A stretch of DNA of 64,000 nucleotides from Lateolabrax maculatus (GCA_031216445.1 CM062199.1:10811001-10875000), one strand, 5' to 3'. Positions 23,246-36,774 are shown, counted from the first letter of the stretch. Numbers and translations: made by a program. Notes: generated by a model not told the origin, from the sequence alone.

Positions 23246-24029
23246 AGTAAGGTGGAGGAAGCGGCGGCTTCTATGGTTTAAGCTGGACTGCAGTAGATTG
23301 ATCCTAAATTACTTATTGACCTTTTTTTGGTAAGCACATCCAGTGAGGATGCAAACCACCATCCACAACTATTCAGTTTTAGGATGCTCAACACTTTACT
23401 TTTAGATCTTGTGATTATTTGCTGATTTCTGGTGAGGTTTCAAAGCAAAGTTATTCCTGATTACAGTTAAAGTAATATGGAATATTGTGCGGTTTAGCTG
23501 TTGTTATTTTGCACAGAGGGCGTGGGAAATCTTAGCAGCTGCTGTTGACAACATATTTTATGCAAAAACTTGATAATAAGCTAGTATATAGGCTAAATGA
23601 TATAATGCATTACTTAGTCTTTCATTGCTGTACACAAACATCACTGGACATTCCCTAGGGAGGTTTGTGACCTAAAATTCCCCCTGCTCCTTGGTAAAAA
23701 ATGACTTATATATACATAAATCCCATCCAAATGGGACCAAGTCTTGCTCTGTTACAGTCTAGTCCTGCCACCTATGGTGCTGAGCTGAAAAACAAGGGGG
23801 AAATGTCAGCATTCTTCCCTCAGAAAAGCTGAGTGGCGGAGAGAGGAAGAGAAAGGAGATGAGAGGAAAATAACAGGCTTTTTAGGCAGGTGTGCGACAT
23901 CCTCACTGTCTTTCTTCTGTCTGCCTTTCTATGCTGGACATTTCAGAATGAAGGGCAAAGCAATTTCCTGTTATTTCACACAGACAAGCAAGCAGATATA
24001 GTAGTGTTCTGTCAAGAGAGATTTTCAGA

Positions 24030-24640
24030 GGCAAATCAAGGGGCCATGCCCCCCACCCCCCACTTTACACCCCTGTTCCACATTCTTTTTAAGTCATGAA
24101 TCACTGTATCCCCCGTAATTGCCCCTATATTGCAACACTTAAGGTAAAAAACACATTTCAACCCTTCCTGTCCATACTAAGACATATACAATGCAAATAT
24201 AAAATGGGGAGAATATTTCAATTTTAGTTCAATCAAAGAGGACATTGTCACACCAATTGTTTTCCCATTACCTAGACAGTTTCATAAAAATATCCCTGAT
24301 GTTTTTACACTTCTCAACAGTGGAGTCCACCCAGTCTGCCTGTGTGAATCAACTCGGCGGGTCACGGACGGCCGCTCAGTGATTAAATTATTTACTAGAG
24401 AACAAACTTGTTTAAAAGAGCACAGAATTATTTACAGGAGCACAAAGTCTTTCTTAGATCTATCATCTCAATTTTCCTCTCAAATTGCACCAGATTGATG
24501 CATTTAACTTTAAAAAGTGAAAAAAAGGATTACGAGTGGAGCATGCCTATCCCTCAGACCTCCCAGGCTGAGGTCCACTCCCCATAGTCTCCCAAAATCC
24601 TGTGGGAAACACTGCAGTGTATGTTGCAACCAATACAATT
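24030..24640. mobile_element. possible degraded DNA element
   Basis: The left part has GGGGCCATGCCCCCCACC (24040-24057) and the right part has GGAGCATGCC followed by CTCAGACCTCCC (24539-24565), next to CAAATTGCACCAGATTGATG (24482-24501). Words of this kind recur in dispersed repeats of many animals. No clear terminal repeats or coding are visible. The identification rests on sequence style alone. Confidence 0.25.
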
Positions 24641-25669
24641 GTTTTAATGTGGTGTGTTCCATTGTTCTGTTTGAGCCATTTACGTAGCTAGCTGAACCTT
24701 TTGGAAACATCACATGACTTTCAAAGTGGTCAGATTGCTCTACTGTTCACACTGAACAACTTTGTTCTGTAATCGGGAATCTTGAAATCGTGGTTTGCGC
24801 ACTGCATGACTGATCAGCGAGGGGTCACACATTACAAGATTTTTCCCTAAGAGGAATCCCTGACAAGTCTGTCTGATCTCCAAACTAAGATTTGTCACAA
24901 AAACAGACAAGAGAAGTGACATGGGAAATGATGCGATACCTTGCACAGGACACAATTATTTTCTTCCAAAAGTTGTTTGTGTGCGGAATTGTAGCTAAAA
25001 AAGCAAAGAGGAAGAAAAAAATAATATGGGTAAAGGATGGATTGGGATACGGGGGGAAGCATGGATTGTCTGTTCTGCAGAGAGAGTTAAAGATAAACAA
25101 ATGTTTTTGCAATGAAAACATATAGCTGCCTTCTCGTATTGTGGTTCAGCAAGGATGACAAAGTTACAAATACTGAAAAGTTTGCGTGTATGCCAATGTA
25201 TTCTGAAAGAAGCTATATTATAATATATATTATTGTGTTCTGTGGTGCAGACTTCTACACATATATGTTAGTTCCTGGATAGTCAGGTTCAAACACCCCC
25301 ATCACTCACGCTACATGTTTACATGTTCATGTATAGAATAATTAAGTGCTTATTAGTGAACAGGAATGAAGGAGGATCTGAAGAAATAAAGCAACATCTG
25401 CTTTTGAGATACTGTTGAACCAGGTAAACATGTGTCTATAGGCTAAGGTGCACTATGAACACCTGTTTTTCTCTATAGAATAAACACTCCAGGTTGCTCT
25501 ATTATAATCACTTTAGTCATGAATGTGAACAATTAAGACACTTTAAGGTAATGAGGACTTAAATATCTTTGAACAGTGGAAAAATTCAGATATTTCACTG
25601 ATCTGAAAGACTGACTGTGAGATTGTTGATTGGGAGTTGGGATTATTTATGTATATTGGTATGGCTGTG

Positions 25670-25675
<6 letters not shown>

Positions 25676-25731
<56 letters not shown>
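25676..25731. repeat. (GT)n microsatellite, about 56 bp
   Basis: A pure GT run. A CA run follows at 25904-25928. Confidence 0.95.
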
Positions 25732-25732
<1 letters not shown>

Positions 25733-25880
25733 AGTGCATGTGTGTGCAGTCTCTGAGTTGATAACTGCCGTGTCCACACACACTTATACACCCATTCACC
25801 CTCCCACAAAAATCTTATGTCAAAAGACTGCGAGTGACATTGAGTGATGGTTGATTGATGGCCTCAGCTGATTGCTGTAC

Positions 25881-25886
25881 TATAAA
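25881..25886 (+). promoter_or_regulatory. TATA-box-like site before a complex region
   Basis: TATAAA occurs in ACTATAAAACTGCAG. The next 800 bases (to about 26720) have balanced composition and look more like transcribed or regulatory sequence than the surrounding desert. No coding is recognised. With this AT content, a lone TATAAA is weak evidence. Confidence 0.2.
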
Positions 25887-26724
25887 ACTGCAGCCAGCCA
25901 GCTACACACACACACACACACACACACATAAACACTTTCTGCCAGTCTGCCACCACAGAGTTAGCAACAGTCTGCGTTTTGCCTCCCTCACTTCTCCAAG
26001 CCAGTCGCTCTGCACTGCGGCAGGCAGGGGAAGCAGACACACACTCGCACACACACACTTCTCTGCTCCACTCCCATATTTTTTGGAAGGGAAGAGACGA
26101 GGAGCAAGCAAAAGCAAGAAGGCACAGCATTTTTTGTATTTTTTAACGGAGAGCTGCTGTAAAATTCAGCAGACGTTTCAGGAATTTGGTTTTCTTGCAT
26201 TGTGCTGAAAGTTGTTTCAAAGAGATCTGGAGTACTGTCATTACAAAAGGAATATGCCATAACTCAACCTGCAAGCCAAAAAAAGATGCACACAAAAAGT
26301 GGGAAGAAAGAAAAGGAAATCTGGACCTATGTGGCGGATTTTGGAAGTGAGCGAACATGCAATGTTCCAAGGGTCTTTTTTTCTGGATGGCAGCGAGAAG
26401 TCAGGAGCGATGTCAAAGGTTTCCCCCTGCTCTTCTTTGAAAACGCTCTTGCAGCAGCTGACCCATTTGGGCTCTGGCTATGCTCAGTCTCCACCTGAGT
26501 GCTACTGCTGATAAAGCAATGGAAAACTCCTGCTCTCATCCCAGGATATAGATGCAGCCGGGCCTTGTGATTGCGCAGATTCTGCACTCTCCAGATGCAA
26601 TATAAATCATATCCAGTACAGCGGTATCCAGCTAGGCGAGCTGTCCAGCAACCGGCAACCAGCCCGGAGGAAACGTAGCCCCAGTGGAGGAGAAAGAGAG
26701 GCAGAGAACGGTGGAATGAATGAA

Positions 26725-26892
26725 TGGCGAAGAGAGAGAGGGAGAGAGGGAGAGAGAAGAGCTTCCAGACAGGGTGACCTACATTCAACACTGTCTGGAG
26801 TCAAAGACAGAGGGAGAGCGAGAGAGAGAAGGAGAGAGAGAGAGAGAAAGAGAGATAGAGAGAGAGGGAGGGAGAGAGAGAGACAGAGAAGG
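26725..26892. repeat. (GA)n-rich tract
   Basis: A purine-only stretch of GAGAGA and GGAGAGA words, interrupted by a short unique segment (26763-26808). It explains the apparent Arg/Glu and Ser/Leu frames on the two strands. Confidence 0.9.
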
Positions 26893-26999
26893 GGATTGAG
26901 AGCCAGCAGAAACAGCGAACTAAAAACGAGAGGATGAAATAGCAGGAAAGCTAGATGAAACAAAGAGAAGCAGAGACAGAAAGCTGATCCTCAGCCGAG

Positions 27000-29679
27000 A
27001 TCATCCATGTCGCACTCTGTCCTTCCTTTTCCTTTTTGTACTTTCACTCATGCCCCCTTTCTCTCTCTTTCTCTTCCCATATCCCCTTTCTCCTTCTACC
27101 TGCTGTTCTGCTGCTTTCTTTCCATCTCTTACCATTAATCAACCATTGTCTGAGATGTCAGGGGGAATGCGGCTGCTTATAGTGTAGCCCCAGTCTGTGG
27201 CACACAGACAGGCAGAGAAACAATCATTTAGGATAGTCACTTTTCAGACTTTTGTTGTTTTTGCCCCTGCTCCTCACCCTCTCCTACAAGCTCTATTTCC
27301 TTTGTCTCTTCATCTCCTATTGCTTCCTCTCTCCTCACTTGTCCCCCTCCCTTTCTCTCTCTCTGCATCCCTTTTGTAACCCTTTTTCCTCCACATCCAA
27401 CCACCCCATAACGCCTCCCCATCCACATTTATCTCTCTCCTCCTTCTCCTCCTCCTCTTCCTCTGTCAGCGTTTATCTATCTCTGGGTAGCTCTAACAGT
27501 ATTTTTATGGTGGATTACTTTGTCTAGCTGCATGCTGTTATCTAGCGTCACTTGAGGGGAAGAACAGCACCAAAGCAGCAGCAGCTCTATCTGTCTGTCT
27601 GTCTGTCTGTCTGTGGGCCTGACTGGTGAGCTAGGCTTCATATCTATCTGATTGCCTTTCGGATGGAAAGCTGTCTGTCTGAAAGCTGGTGGCTTACACG
27701 CTGGTCCCCACAGCTTTTTGTAGCTGAACGTACGCTTGGTAAGGTGATACAATCAAGTGTGGCTGCCTGCCTGGCTGAGCATTTGTCCATCTGGCTGTAC
27801 GGGTTTTATACTGTGTCTTTTTGACCTAAAGATGGCTTACCCTCCTGGCTGCCTTGTTTACAAATCTATTTCTGTATCTTTGCATACAAGCCCACATATT
27901 GATATCATTGCCTGCTGTAAACATTCCTTCTCCTCCACCTTGTCTTTTTCAGTTTTCACCCTTCTTTCTCACGATTTTCCTTCTCCCTCCATGCCTTCTT
28001 CCGACTCCATCCCTTCCCTCCACTTGCATGTCAGTCCTCAGGGATCAGTGTTAAGGACATGAGAGGGGATTGCAGTTGAAGGAGAGGAAATGACATGGGT
28101 AATGGAAGAGGACACACAGGCACCTGTCAGGGAAAATCAAGGGTGCAGAGGGGGAGGAAATTCATTATTCATGAGACAGAATTACACTGCTTTCACCTTC
28201 TTGAATAAGCTTGATGAAAATCCCATGTTTCCTTAAAATCCTAAATTTCTGTCTTGTTGTACACCTTTTTTCTGACTTTTAGCAGCATTCATAGGAAGAG
28301 CTTTCGGTGAATTTTTTTTTATTTCAAATTATCATTACTGAGGATATTATTTTTAATTTAATTGCTGGTAGAAATGTTTTACTTCCCCGAAGAAATGCAT
28401 TTTTTTCTGAACCTCATTAAGTTAGTTTTTATTATTAGTTAATAGTTTATTAGTATTACCTCCCAAAAATTCCTGGTGTTCCAGTGTTAGTAGTGGTTTA
28501 TTGGGAGGAAATACAATTAAAGATACATCTATGAAAAAGTTTGATATTTGTCGATACAGTTTTGCCCTGAATCCACATCTCTAATCTCACATCTTTGTAC
28601 AAGACATGATGTGATTTTGTTAAAAAGAGTGCTATTTCCCCTTTTTGTAGCACTGAGGTGGCCTAATTTATCTAAACTCTGCCTCCACTCACTGTAACCC
28701 TGACAGATACTTGCTGGCCTTGGTTGACAAGCTTGTTTAGGCCACTGTGCTCTTTCTATATCAACATAATAAGGTTGACCTTTATATAAACATGCATCCA
28801 ATGAACAAGTACCATCTCACACTTCCAATACTGCCGTCTTCCCACATCATATGACAGGTTCATTATTTGTAAATGGCAACTACACAGCACATCCCTTTCC
28901 AGTTACAGTGAATCTCATCTATTTGTGTATGGTCTTTCAGTGTGTCAAAATTCCCCACTATTGTATGCATTTACATTTCTTCCTCTGTTCTTCTCTTTTT
29001 TATCTGGTGCCTGGCTTGTAAAAGTCTCTAAAACCATTGGGAAATTGAAGAAAACCTTCATGACTGCAGTTACTTCAACATTATATAGTGCATTATCTGC
29101 GGTTGGGCTTATTCCCTTTGTAAGTACAGCTGTCAATTGCAGTCCCAAAAACTGTAAAACTGGAAATTCTCTGCAGGACTTTGTAGAAGATGCACTCTGC
29201 TTTGTGCCTCTTAACGTAAATGGCATCTATTTGTTGAATGACATCAGTGCTCTAGCCTTATTTAACCTTGATGTTTAGTATCCTCACGTTAAAGCTCTAT
29301 GGGGTTCTTTGCCAAGTCATTTTTTTATGACATTTTCCTTTACAGCCTTTTCAAAATCTGCTCAGTAATTTCCAAAATGCACTATTTTATTTTTATTGTT
29401 TTCCATCTCTGAACTGCTGACATTTTCAAATGATAAGGTGTTCACTGGCAGCAGTGTTTTGCTTCAAACTTGCTCCATACAGTGTGTTGGATTTCTCTTT
29501 TTTCTATCTCAGACCAGTTTGTATCTTTTGAACAATTTGAGTCCCAAAAGATAGAAAACAATCTTCCAGAACAAATAAAAAGTAATAGTAAAGGCAGTCA
29601 AAGTGGAATCTCTTGTATCTTTTGTGTAGCATGTTACTACTCCACAACTACTGCTGTTCTCAACTTCTGATTCTGTTTC
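27000..29679. other. gene desert with pyrimidine-rich tracts
   Basis: No gene is seen. 27000-27120 and 27290-27480 are pyrimidine-rich. A short balanced stretch at 28150-28220 holds octamer-like words (ATTATTCATGAG). The remainder is ordinary AT-rich sequence. Confidence 0.5.
27589..27614. repeat. (CTGT)n tetranucleotide repeat
   Basis: About six and a half CTGT units. Confidence 0.9.
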
Positions 29680-30252
29680 TGCCTCTTTTCCACTGCATGG
29701 TACGTCTCGCCTGACTCGACTACTCGCTTGGAACCCTTTATTTTTGGTTTTCCATTGGCAAAAGTCGTGGATAGTACCTGGTACCAGGCATTGTTTTTTT
29801 GTATCACCTCAGTTGCGTTTTCAAGTTAGCTGAGGCAATACTAAAAGGTGGAGTGAAAACATGCAGACCACTGATTGGTCAGAGAGAATCGTCAGTACAA
29901 TCGTCAGTTGCGTGACATGGGACATCCTGCACAAATAGCGACCGCAATTTGTTTCTTCACTCGACCCAGATTTTAAAAATGGCAGCAGGCATAACCCAAA
30001 TGAGGATCAAGCGAGAGCTGGACAGCGCAACATGCAACAAGATTGTCCCTGTTTGTTTGTGTTGCATTGAAAAAGATGTCACGGCAGTTTCATGTGGCGT
30101 CACTATGACGATCAGCTGAGAATCCCATCTAAATTGAGGGGGTACAATCTGCAGTGGAAAACAAAATCAAGAAAAATACCTGGACCACAACGAGTATAGT
30201 CAAGTGCAGTCGAGTACAGTTGAGCCATACAATGCAGTGGAAATATGGCTTT
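29680..30252. mobile_element. hAT-like non-autonomous DNA transposon (MITE), about 570 bp
   Basis: The left end carries TTTCCACTGCATGGTACG and then CTCG/ACTCGACTACTCG words. The right end, reverse-complemented, carries TTTCCACTGCATTGTATGG, then CTCAACTGTACTCGACTGCA. The match covers about 45-55 bases with scattered changes. This 'fill-in' type of end (TTTCCACTGCATGGTA) marks abundant small DNA transposons in fish that I associate with the hAT superfamily. No transposase is present. An 8-bp target duplication is not clear, so the outer limits are within about 10 bases. Confidence 0.75.
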
Positions 30253-31390
30253 AGTAAGACTCCTTGTTGGATCCATCAAGCACATTCAAAAGGTAGCCTC
30301 AAGGTAGATCAGTGGTAGACACATCCATGCCCCCAATAGTTAAGGTGATTAATCCTAAATGCATCAATGCCATTTATCATTTTATTACCAATTAAAAATG
30401 TATTGTATGGGTGTTAGGTCAATATGCCACATTTCTATTTCAATAGACCTTTAAGGAGCACAATGTCGTCACTGCAAAAAAGTATAGATTGTAAAATTTG
30501 GATCATTTAACATTTTTCATTCTTTAAAACAAGCATTCTGAAAGTCCGGAGTCATTAAATTAATCTCAGTTTTGTCGCCAGTGACAAAAGCTGGAGTCAT
30601 GTCTTCCTTATGTGTAATTCATAATGTCACATTTTGTCTGAATTTATGGGAATAACTGGCTCTCATGAGGCTTATCTTTGGCACAGTGATGTTCATGAAT
30701 CAAATAATAATCATATAATCTATGGTGAAATGATTGTTAGACATAATACCAATAAAGCAACAATTTTCCTCTCTTTCATAAATCAAGTCTTTCACATTAA
30801 GCTGCATTTCCTCCCTGTGTTTGATACAGCTCTATTCTCAGTAGGTGGTCAAGTGCTGTATTAAATCCTCATCACGTTCTTTTCCATCTCACTCATCTGC
30901 TTCTAATATACCAAATCTCCCTCTTAATTCATTCTTCCTACGCAGACATGTGAGAGGAGATTGTTTTATTATGTGAAACAGTGACAAGTCTCTTCACACT
31001 AAATAAGTGAAGTTATTCTTAAACTATTTAGAATGAAGACAAAGTGGGATTTTTTTTATCAGTTGTTCACAGATCTCCTTCTGCTGTCTTCTGATTCTTC
31101 CCAATTATATTTGTGACAGACCTACATCTGCTGTGTGAAAGGGGGAACTGTTGTATTAAAATGCTGTGAGGGATTATTACTACATTGCCAGCACATTGGT
31201 CCTTTGCTATAAAGTGACGTCCGTCATTAAATTTGGGAATAGAAATGATAATCATTTCAGTTTGTTACTAAGGTATTGTCACCTCATTTCCTTCTTTGTT
31301 AAATGACTTAAACAGAGCACAAGAAGGGAATCTCTGAGGTTGTTATATTCAGCAATTTAGATTTTAATACAATTTGTCTTCAATTAACAG

Positions 31391-31433
31391 CCAATACTTC
31401 CAATGAGGCAAGCACTGAAACACAATGTACCAG
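31391..31433 (+). other. candidate 43-base exon (splice signals only)
   Basis: The segment is bounded by an acceptor-like TTTGTCTTCAATTAACAG and a perfect donor, CAG followed by GTAAGT. One frame is open across it (14 codons), but no protein is recognised. Sites this good can arise by chance in 64 kb, so this is a weak call. Confidence 0.15.
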
Positions 31434-33034
31434 GTAAGTGGTTGTTTGCTCTATTTTGTAGAGAACCAAGCATATCTAATTAATCTTCTCTTTGACGTGT
31501 AATTTGATCGATTTGTAACATTTTTGATGGATAAATGAGAAAAACTGTACCAAGTATCTGTCACTAGATCGGTGAGAAATGTAATCAATTAAAAATGATT
31601 TGACAACAAGCAGATTTTGTCAGTGATGTTTTTGTCCTTATTCTGCTGCACATGAAGACAAGAATAAAAGCAACATGACAGTTACAGCATTGAACATGTT
31701 CTGACAAGATTAAAACATGAAATTTATGAAACTGCTGAAAGCATCACACGTCGTTGACTAAAATTGTTTTTTTTTCATTCACTGATTTATTCTTTTTTTA
31801 TGTGATTGTGCTATTCCAAATAAAATGGCTAACACATTTCAAAGTAATATGCTACTAATGCAGAAGCAGTTTTGTATGAAACTGTTTTGACATTATACAG
31901 ACACATCAAAATGTTTACTGATCCTCTGTGCTATATGTAATTAAAATTTCCCTTTGAAAGTTTGGATATTCTTCAGGCATGAGGCCCTCTTTTTTGTTTG
32001 TTGTTGTTTCTGCAGACGTCTCTTTTTTCCAGATGGTGAGGAGCTGGTTTCATGTAACAGACAGGTCCGACCAGCTTTAAACCACTGAGTCAACTCAATG
32101 ACTCACACATGTTGTGTTGTGTCAACAGATAAAAGATTTGAACTCAAATGGAAAAACATGCATGAAGGCACACACACACACACACACACACACACCTCAT
32201 GTTTTAGGAGGAGTATACACATTGTCAACTGAGTGAGACTGATCTGTTTGTTCACTGAAGTTCAGTTTAACTGATCTAATTACTGCATCCATGTGTACAG
32301 GAACATTTAAACTGCATTCTGCTATGAAGCTTAACATAATTAAAGCTCTCTTTTTTGGTTGCATATATTTTGGTAGGTTGTATAAATGTGTTCATATTCA
32401 AAAGAAAGGGGTAAAAATAAGATAAGAAATAAGAAAATTCAAGTACGGAATCGGCACACAAACAGCATGCACGCATTCAGTTTAACATGCCTTAATGATA
32501 TGGAATCTGACTTAAAGACATATGCACACAGAGGGAGGGCATACAGTCAGGTAAGCATGCTAATGGCATATTCCTGTGAGAAGACACAGTATGTATCTGG
32601 ACAGGTGAGACGGGATACAAATCTTTATGCTTGTGAGTACACTGCAGCAAAGTATAAACACAGATTAAAACCACACAAACAGCCTGAAAAACAACATGAT
32701 AGTGTACCCAAGTGGTTGGCAGGTTCACTGAGTTCACCCTCTGTGGCAAGTTTCATCATAACGACACTCACAAGGTGGGTTGTTCTTTCTCACATACAGC
32801 GGGGTTTTACCTCTTAAACACACATGCACACAATGAGAACATCAATATATACAGTGCACACTGACTTTCATGGCCAACATACACACACACACACACACAC
32901 ACACACCCACAAGCACACACCTCTCCCAGACAGTCCCATATGGACTCATTAGGGGCCAGTCTATCGCCACCTGTGCACTGAAAGGCCCAACGGACCGGCT
33001 TTGACACTGACAACGGACAGGAGCTGTGCAGGGA

Positions 33035-33035
<1 letters not shown>

Positions 33036-33073
<38 letters not shown>
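33036..33073. repeat. (CA)n microsatellite
   Basis: A pure CA run, one of three between 32170 and 33073. Confidence 0.9.
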
Positions 33074-33077
<4 letters not shown>

Positions 33078-35724
33078 TAGGCTATCATGTACGCATATGG
33101 ACACACACGAGCATGTGTACACATACAAGACAGATACACACCCATTCTTGGAGGCAAGCAGGGAAAGCTGAGGGACACTGTGTGCACTACTTTGAGACCA
33201 ACAACAGAGAGAGTAACTAGACTTCCCCCACTGACTTTATACTTACTTTATACAGCCCCTTATAGACACTGAAACCAATGCATATATAATCTTAATTGCG
33301 CAGTTAATTAAATTTAAATATATTAATTTCCTTCAGTTAGAATATGTGGCCCCAAATACACACAACCTAACTATGAATTAGAATTTTAGTTTGAATGTCT
33401 TCATTCAATCACCCACGTGATCATATTCAGGGGTAACACTTAGGAAGACTAAAACAGATAGATGGACGGATGACCTCACATGATGTATTATGACTGCACC
33501 TAAACATGCACTGACTCATTAAAGAACATTATCAGAAAACCACCTGGCCAGTACCTGTACTAAATAAAATTTTGCCCTAAGTTAACTGAACTACTGGTGA
33601 TAAGGCCTCAAGTTAGTGCCTGGTAGGATGGTATTATGCTCATTTATTCACCCACTTTTCTTAATCATGTTAACTTGCCTACATGTTATTTTATAATCTT
33701 AATTAACATTAGACAAAAGTATATATACTTAACATCCTGTACACTCTGTCTGGAACTGCACCAAATAATTTAAGTAAAGACACAAGAGAGATGACAGTTG
33801 ACGAACATAATGATAAGAGAGTAGAAGACAAGAACAAACATAATAGAATAAAACCAATACAAGATGATAAAATGATAAATAATAGCAAGATGATAACAAG
33901 AACTTAACAAAGGAGAAGAGAGCAGATTTAAAAGAGAACATCCTGTTTTAGTCCTTTTTCTTTGGTTCATTGCTGTTCTTGTCATTAAAGGAGGGGTAGC
34001 AGACAAGCAGTTGTGTCAGTGATCCCCCGGGATTGCTAGCTCTGGAAAACACCACAATCTTGACTGTCATATATGTGAACCAGTGGCTGACTGTGTGGGT
34101 GTTTAAACCTCAACAGTCACAGTCTTAGACTTTTTTCCAGGGCACATAATAGACCTGCCCGGGGGGGGTAGTCCCATCTGCATGCTATCTAGCATCAAAA
34201 AAATCCCAGGGTGCCTCTGGATCTACCTGCATTAAAGTGTGTGTGTGAGAGAGATACTGTATACTGTATATCAGAAGAGACAGGCCCTCTCTGGAAACAG
34301 ATGGTCTTGTTACCATAGCGTTCTGCTTATCAGGCTGAATGCTGAATTATAGCTGAGATTAAAGAAACTGGTGCTGTATTGGATTTGGATATAGGAGTTT
34401 GTCAATTTTAACCATGATGCATTAGTTTTTGTAGAGTATTTATTGTAAACCTGCCACTTTAAAGAAGCTACTATATATCTCGGTCACTTTCAAAAGGTCT
34501 ATTCCAGTGTTTTTGGAACTTTTCTCTTTTCTACATCTTCCATCCATTCAATGAGACTAACCACCACAAATGGAGCGCAGCAGTAGTTCAGGCAAGCAGT
34601 GAAGTTGTGCTTGGATAAGGTGATATATATTAATGCTTCACCAACAGTGGCTCATTCATTGGCTGCTTGGCTACCAGCTGACTGGTAACCATCATGGCTA
34701 TGCTGTTTGCTGCTGCAGCTCTCTCCACCACCCCAACCTCCTCCTCATGTGCTAAGCGTTTGGTGTGGTTCAATGAACTGAAGATATTTATCAAAATCAA
34801 TTTAGGTGTCCTTCTAGGTGAAGCATATTCCAATTTGAAAATATGCTTTGAAAAGATTTTGAATTCAGAATGGACTGGGTCATGTCATCAACTTTTACAC
34901 CTTAAGAGAATATCATTTCTCTCATATTAATGCAAACATTTAAGAAATGAGGGACAGTCTTAATTCTGCTTGGTGCTTTCAATGTCTTCTTCTTAATCTG
35001 TTTCAACCAAAAGTGACATTTTTTGGCAGATATATTTTGCCATCTGTCAATTACACTCCAGTCAAGCAACAGAAAAACCAAAGTGAGGCACATCCACAGT
35101 TATAGTCTGTCAAATGAAATCTGTTCTACAAGTAACATATAATATTGAGACAGTGCTTCTACCAACATACAGTATTTACTCTGAACACAACTGAGACAAC
35201 AACTAAGACCTGGGAAATAAATTACAGAGATGTCAAAGATGATTACAGATGTAACAAGTGCTTTTTGTTAATTGAACACCCCAGCTCCTTTTGTTGTAGC
35301 TTCAGCTGCACAGCTCTGCATCCACAGTCGTTATTCAACCGCCACGAATGACATATAGAACCAACAGTCTGAGGCCCTCAAAGTGGAGTCTGCTGGACAC
35401 CAGAACATCTTGCACTCCTTTAGAAGCTGTTTTTCTTGTCGGTCTGTAAGCACTGGGTCTTTCTCTTCTTCTGAATTACAAATGATTAAAGTTTGATGAA
35501 CTAATCCCTTTATTGTATTTTAATTTACTGTACTCGGCCCAAATAGCTTTTCAATGAATTTAGTGATTTTTTATCGTTTATTCTCAAGCTATCTAGATTT
35601 GTGCTTCCCGGAGACATTGACATTCATATTGATGATGTTTCTGATAAATTTGCTTGTAGTTTTATTAATATCACTTAGTCTTTCACTCAGCATGTAACAG
35701 GTCTGGACCTTACTCTTGGTTTAA

Positions 35725-36138
35725 ATGTTGACTCTGTCTTCTCTGAGGATTTTTTTCATTTCAGATCATAATTGTGTTTTATTTGACTTGTCTTCTGAAT
35801 TGGATATTTTACCTTGTCATCGTGAAATTAACTTTCGCATCCTTAATCATCTCTCTGTGGCAAAGTTTTCTGCTGCCTTTTATAATAGCCCTGTTGTTGT
35901 TTCCAATAATGATGTTGACTCTCAAGTACAATCTTTTAATGAGCACTGTCTTTCAGTCCTGGATAAAGTTGCTCCTACAGAGATTAGATTGGCTTCTCAT
36001 ATTAATTCCTCCCCCTGGATGAACGACAGTATTCACTCCTTCAAACGAACCTGTTGTAGAATTGAGCCTTTTTTGGAAATCCACCCATCTCCATGTCCAC
36101 TATCAGTATTTAAAATAAAGTTTAACAGATTTGAATAA
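35725..36138 (+). pseudogene. L2 endonuclease C-terminal fragment and linker
   Basis: An open stretch with the SDHNCVLFDL end of the APE-type endonuclease and the following linker typical of L2 elements. The upstream catalytic residues of the domain are lost with the 5' truncation, except for a weak GDxxIHxD word before a stop codon near 35680. Confidence 0.75.
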
Positions 36139-36315
36139 CATGGTTAAAGATGCCAGAGAGACATACTTTTCTAACCTTATTAAATAGTAAACGAATCCCC
36201 AAATTCCCAAATCCTGTTTGACACCATTAGTAACATTGTCTCTCCTATTTCACCTGCTGTTCCAATTTCCTCAATTGATGAGTGCTACAACTTTCTCTCC
36301 TTCTTTGTTGGTAAG

Positions 36316-36774
36316 ATGAATGGTATACGAGCAAACATCATTCCCCTCCTGCTCTCCCCTAATACCTTCAATCCTACAGTCCTGGGAAGATTTTCCCCTT
36401 TTTCACTACATGAGCTCACAAATCTGGTTGGTACCATTACAACTTCCTCTAGTCCCCTCGACATTGTACCCATCTCTTTAATTTTTTTTATGTATTCCTT
36501 TGGTCCATGTGTACTCTGTATAATCAATAACTCGCTGACATATGGTCATGTCCCAGCTTATTTCAAACAAGCTACTGTTCAACCACTTCTCAAGAAAACA
36601 AATCTGGACCTTTCTTTGCCCCAAAACTACAGGCCTATTTCTAAGTTACCTTTCATTGCTGAAGTCTTAGAAAAAGTGGCTGCTAAGCAGCTTACAGCTG
36701 TCTTAGAAGAGCACAATATTTTAGTTTCAGTCTGGTTTCTGTCAGTTGCATTCAACAGAAACAGCTCTTCTTAA
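36316..36774 (+). pseudogene. L2 reverse-transcriptase fragment
   Basis: An open stretch of 152 codons inside the LINE. It carries the N-terminal RT region (NNSLTYGHVPAYFKQA, QPLLKK, NYRPISKLP, EEHNI) of an L2-type polymerase. The frame decays just before the palm motifs, and the catalytic YVDD lies downstream in another frame after a deletion. It cannot encode an active enzyme. Confidence 0.85.

Larger units (their letters stand above)
30253..35569. other. gene desert between transposon remnants
   Basis: No gene is supported. It contains CA runs (32170-32194, 32880-32907, 33036-33073) and a candidate mini-exon with good splice signals (31391-31433). Short open frames near the CA runs are repeat artefacts. 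Confidence 0.5.

Noticed and set aside
26327..26963. Minus-strand Leu/Ser-rich frames of 118-154 codons
   Set aside because: They read through the GA-rich tract; their composition is the repeat translated.
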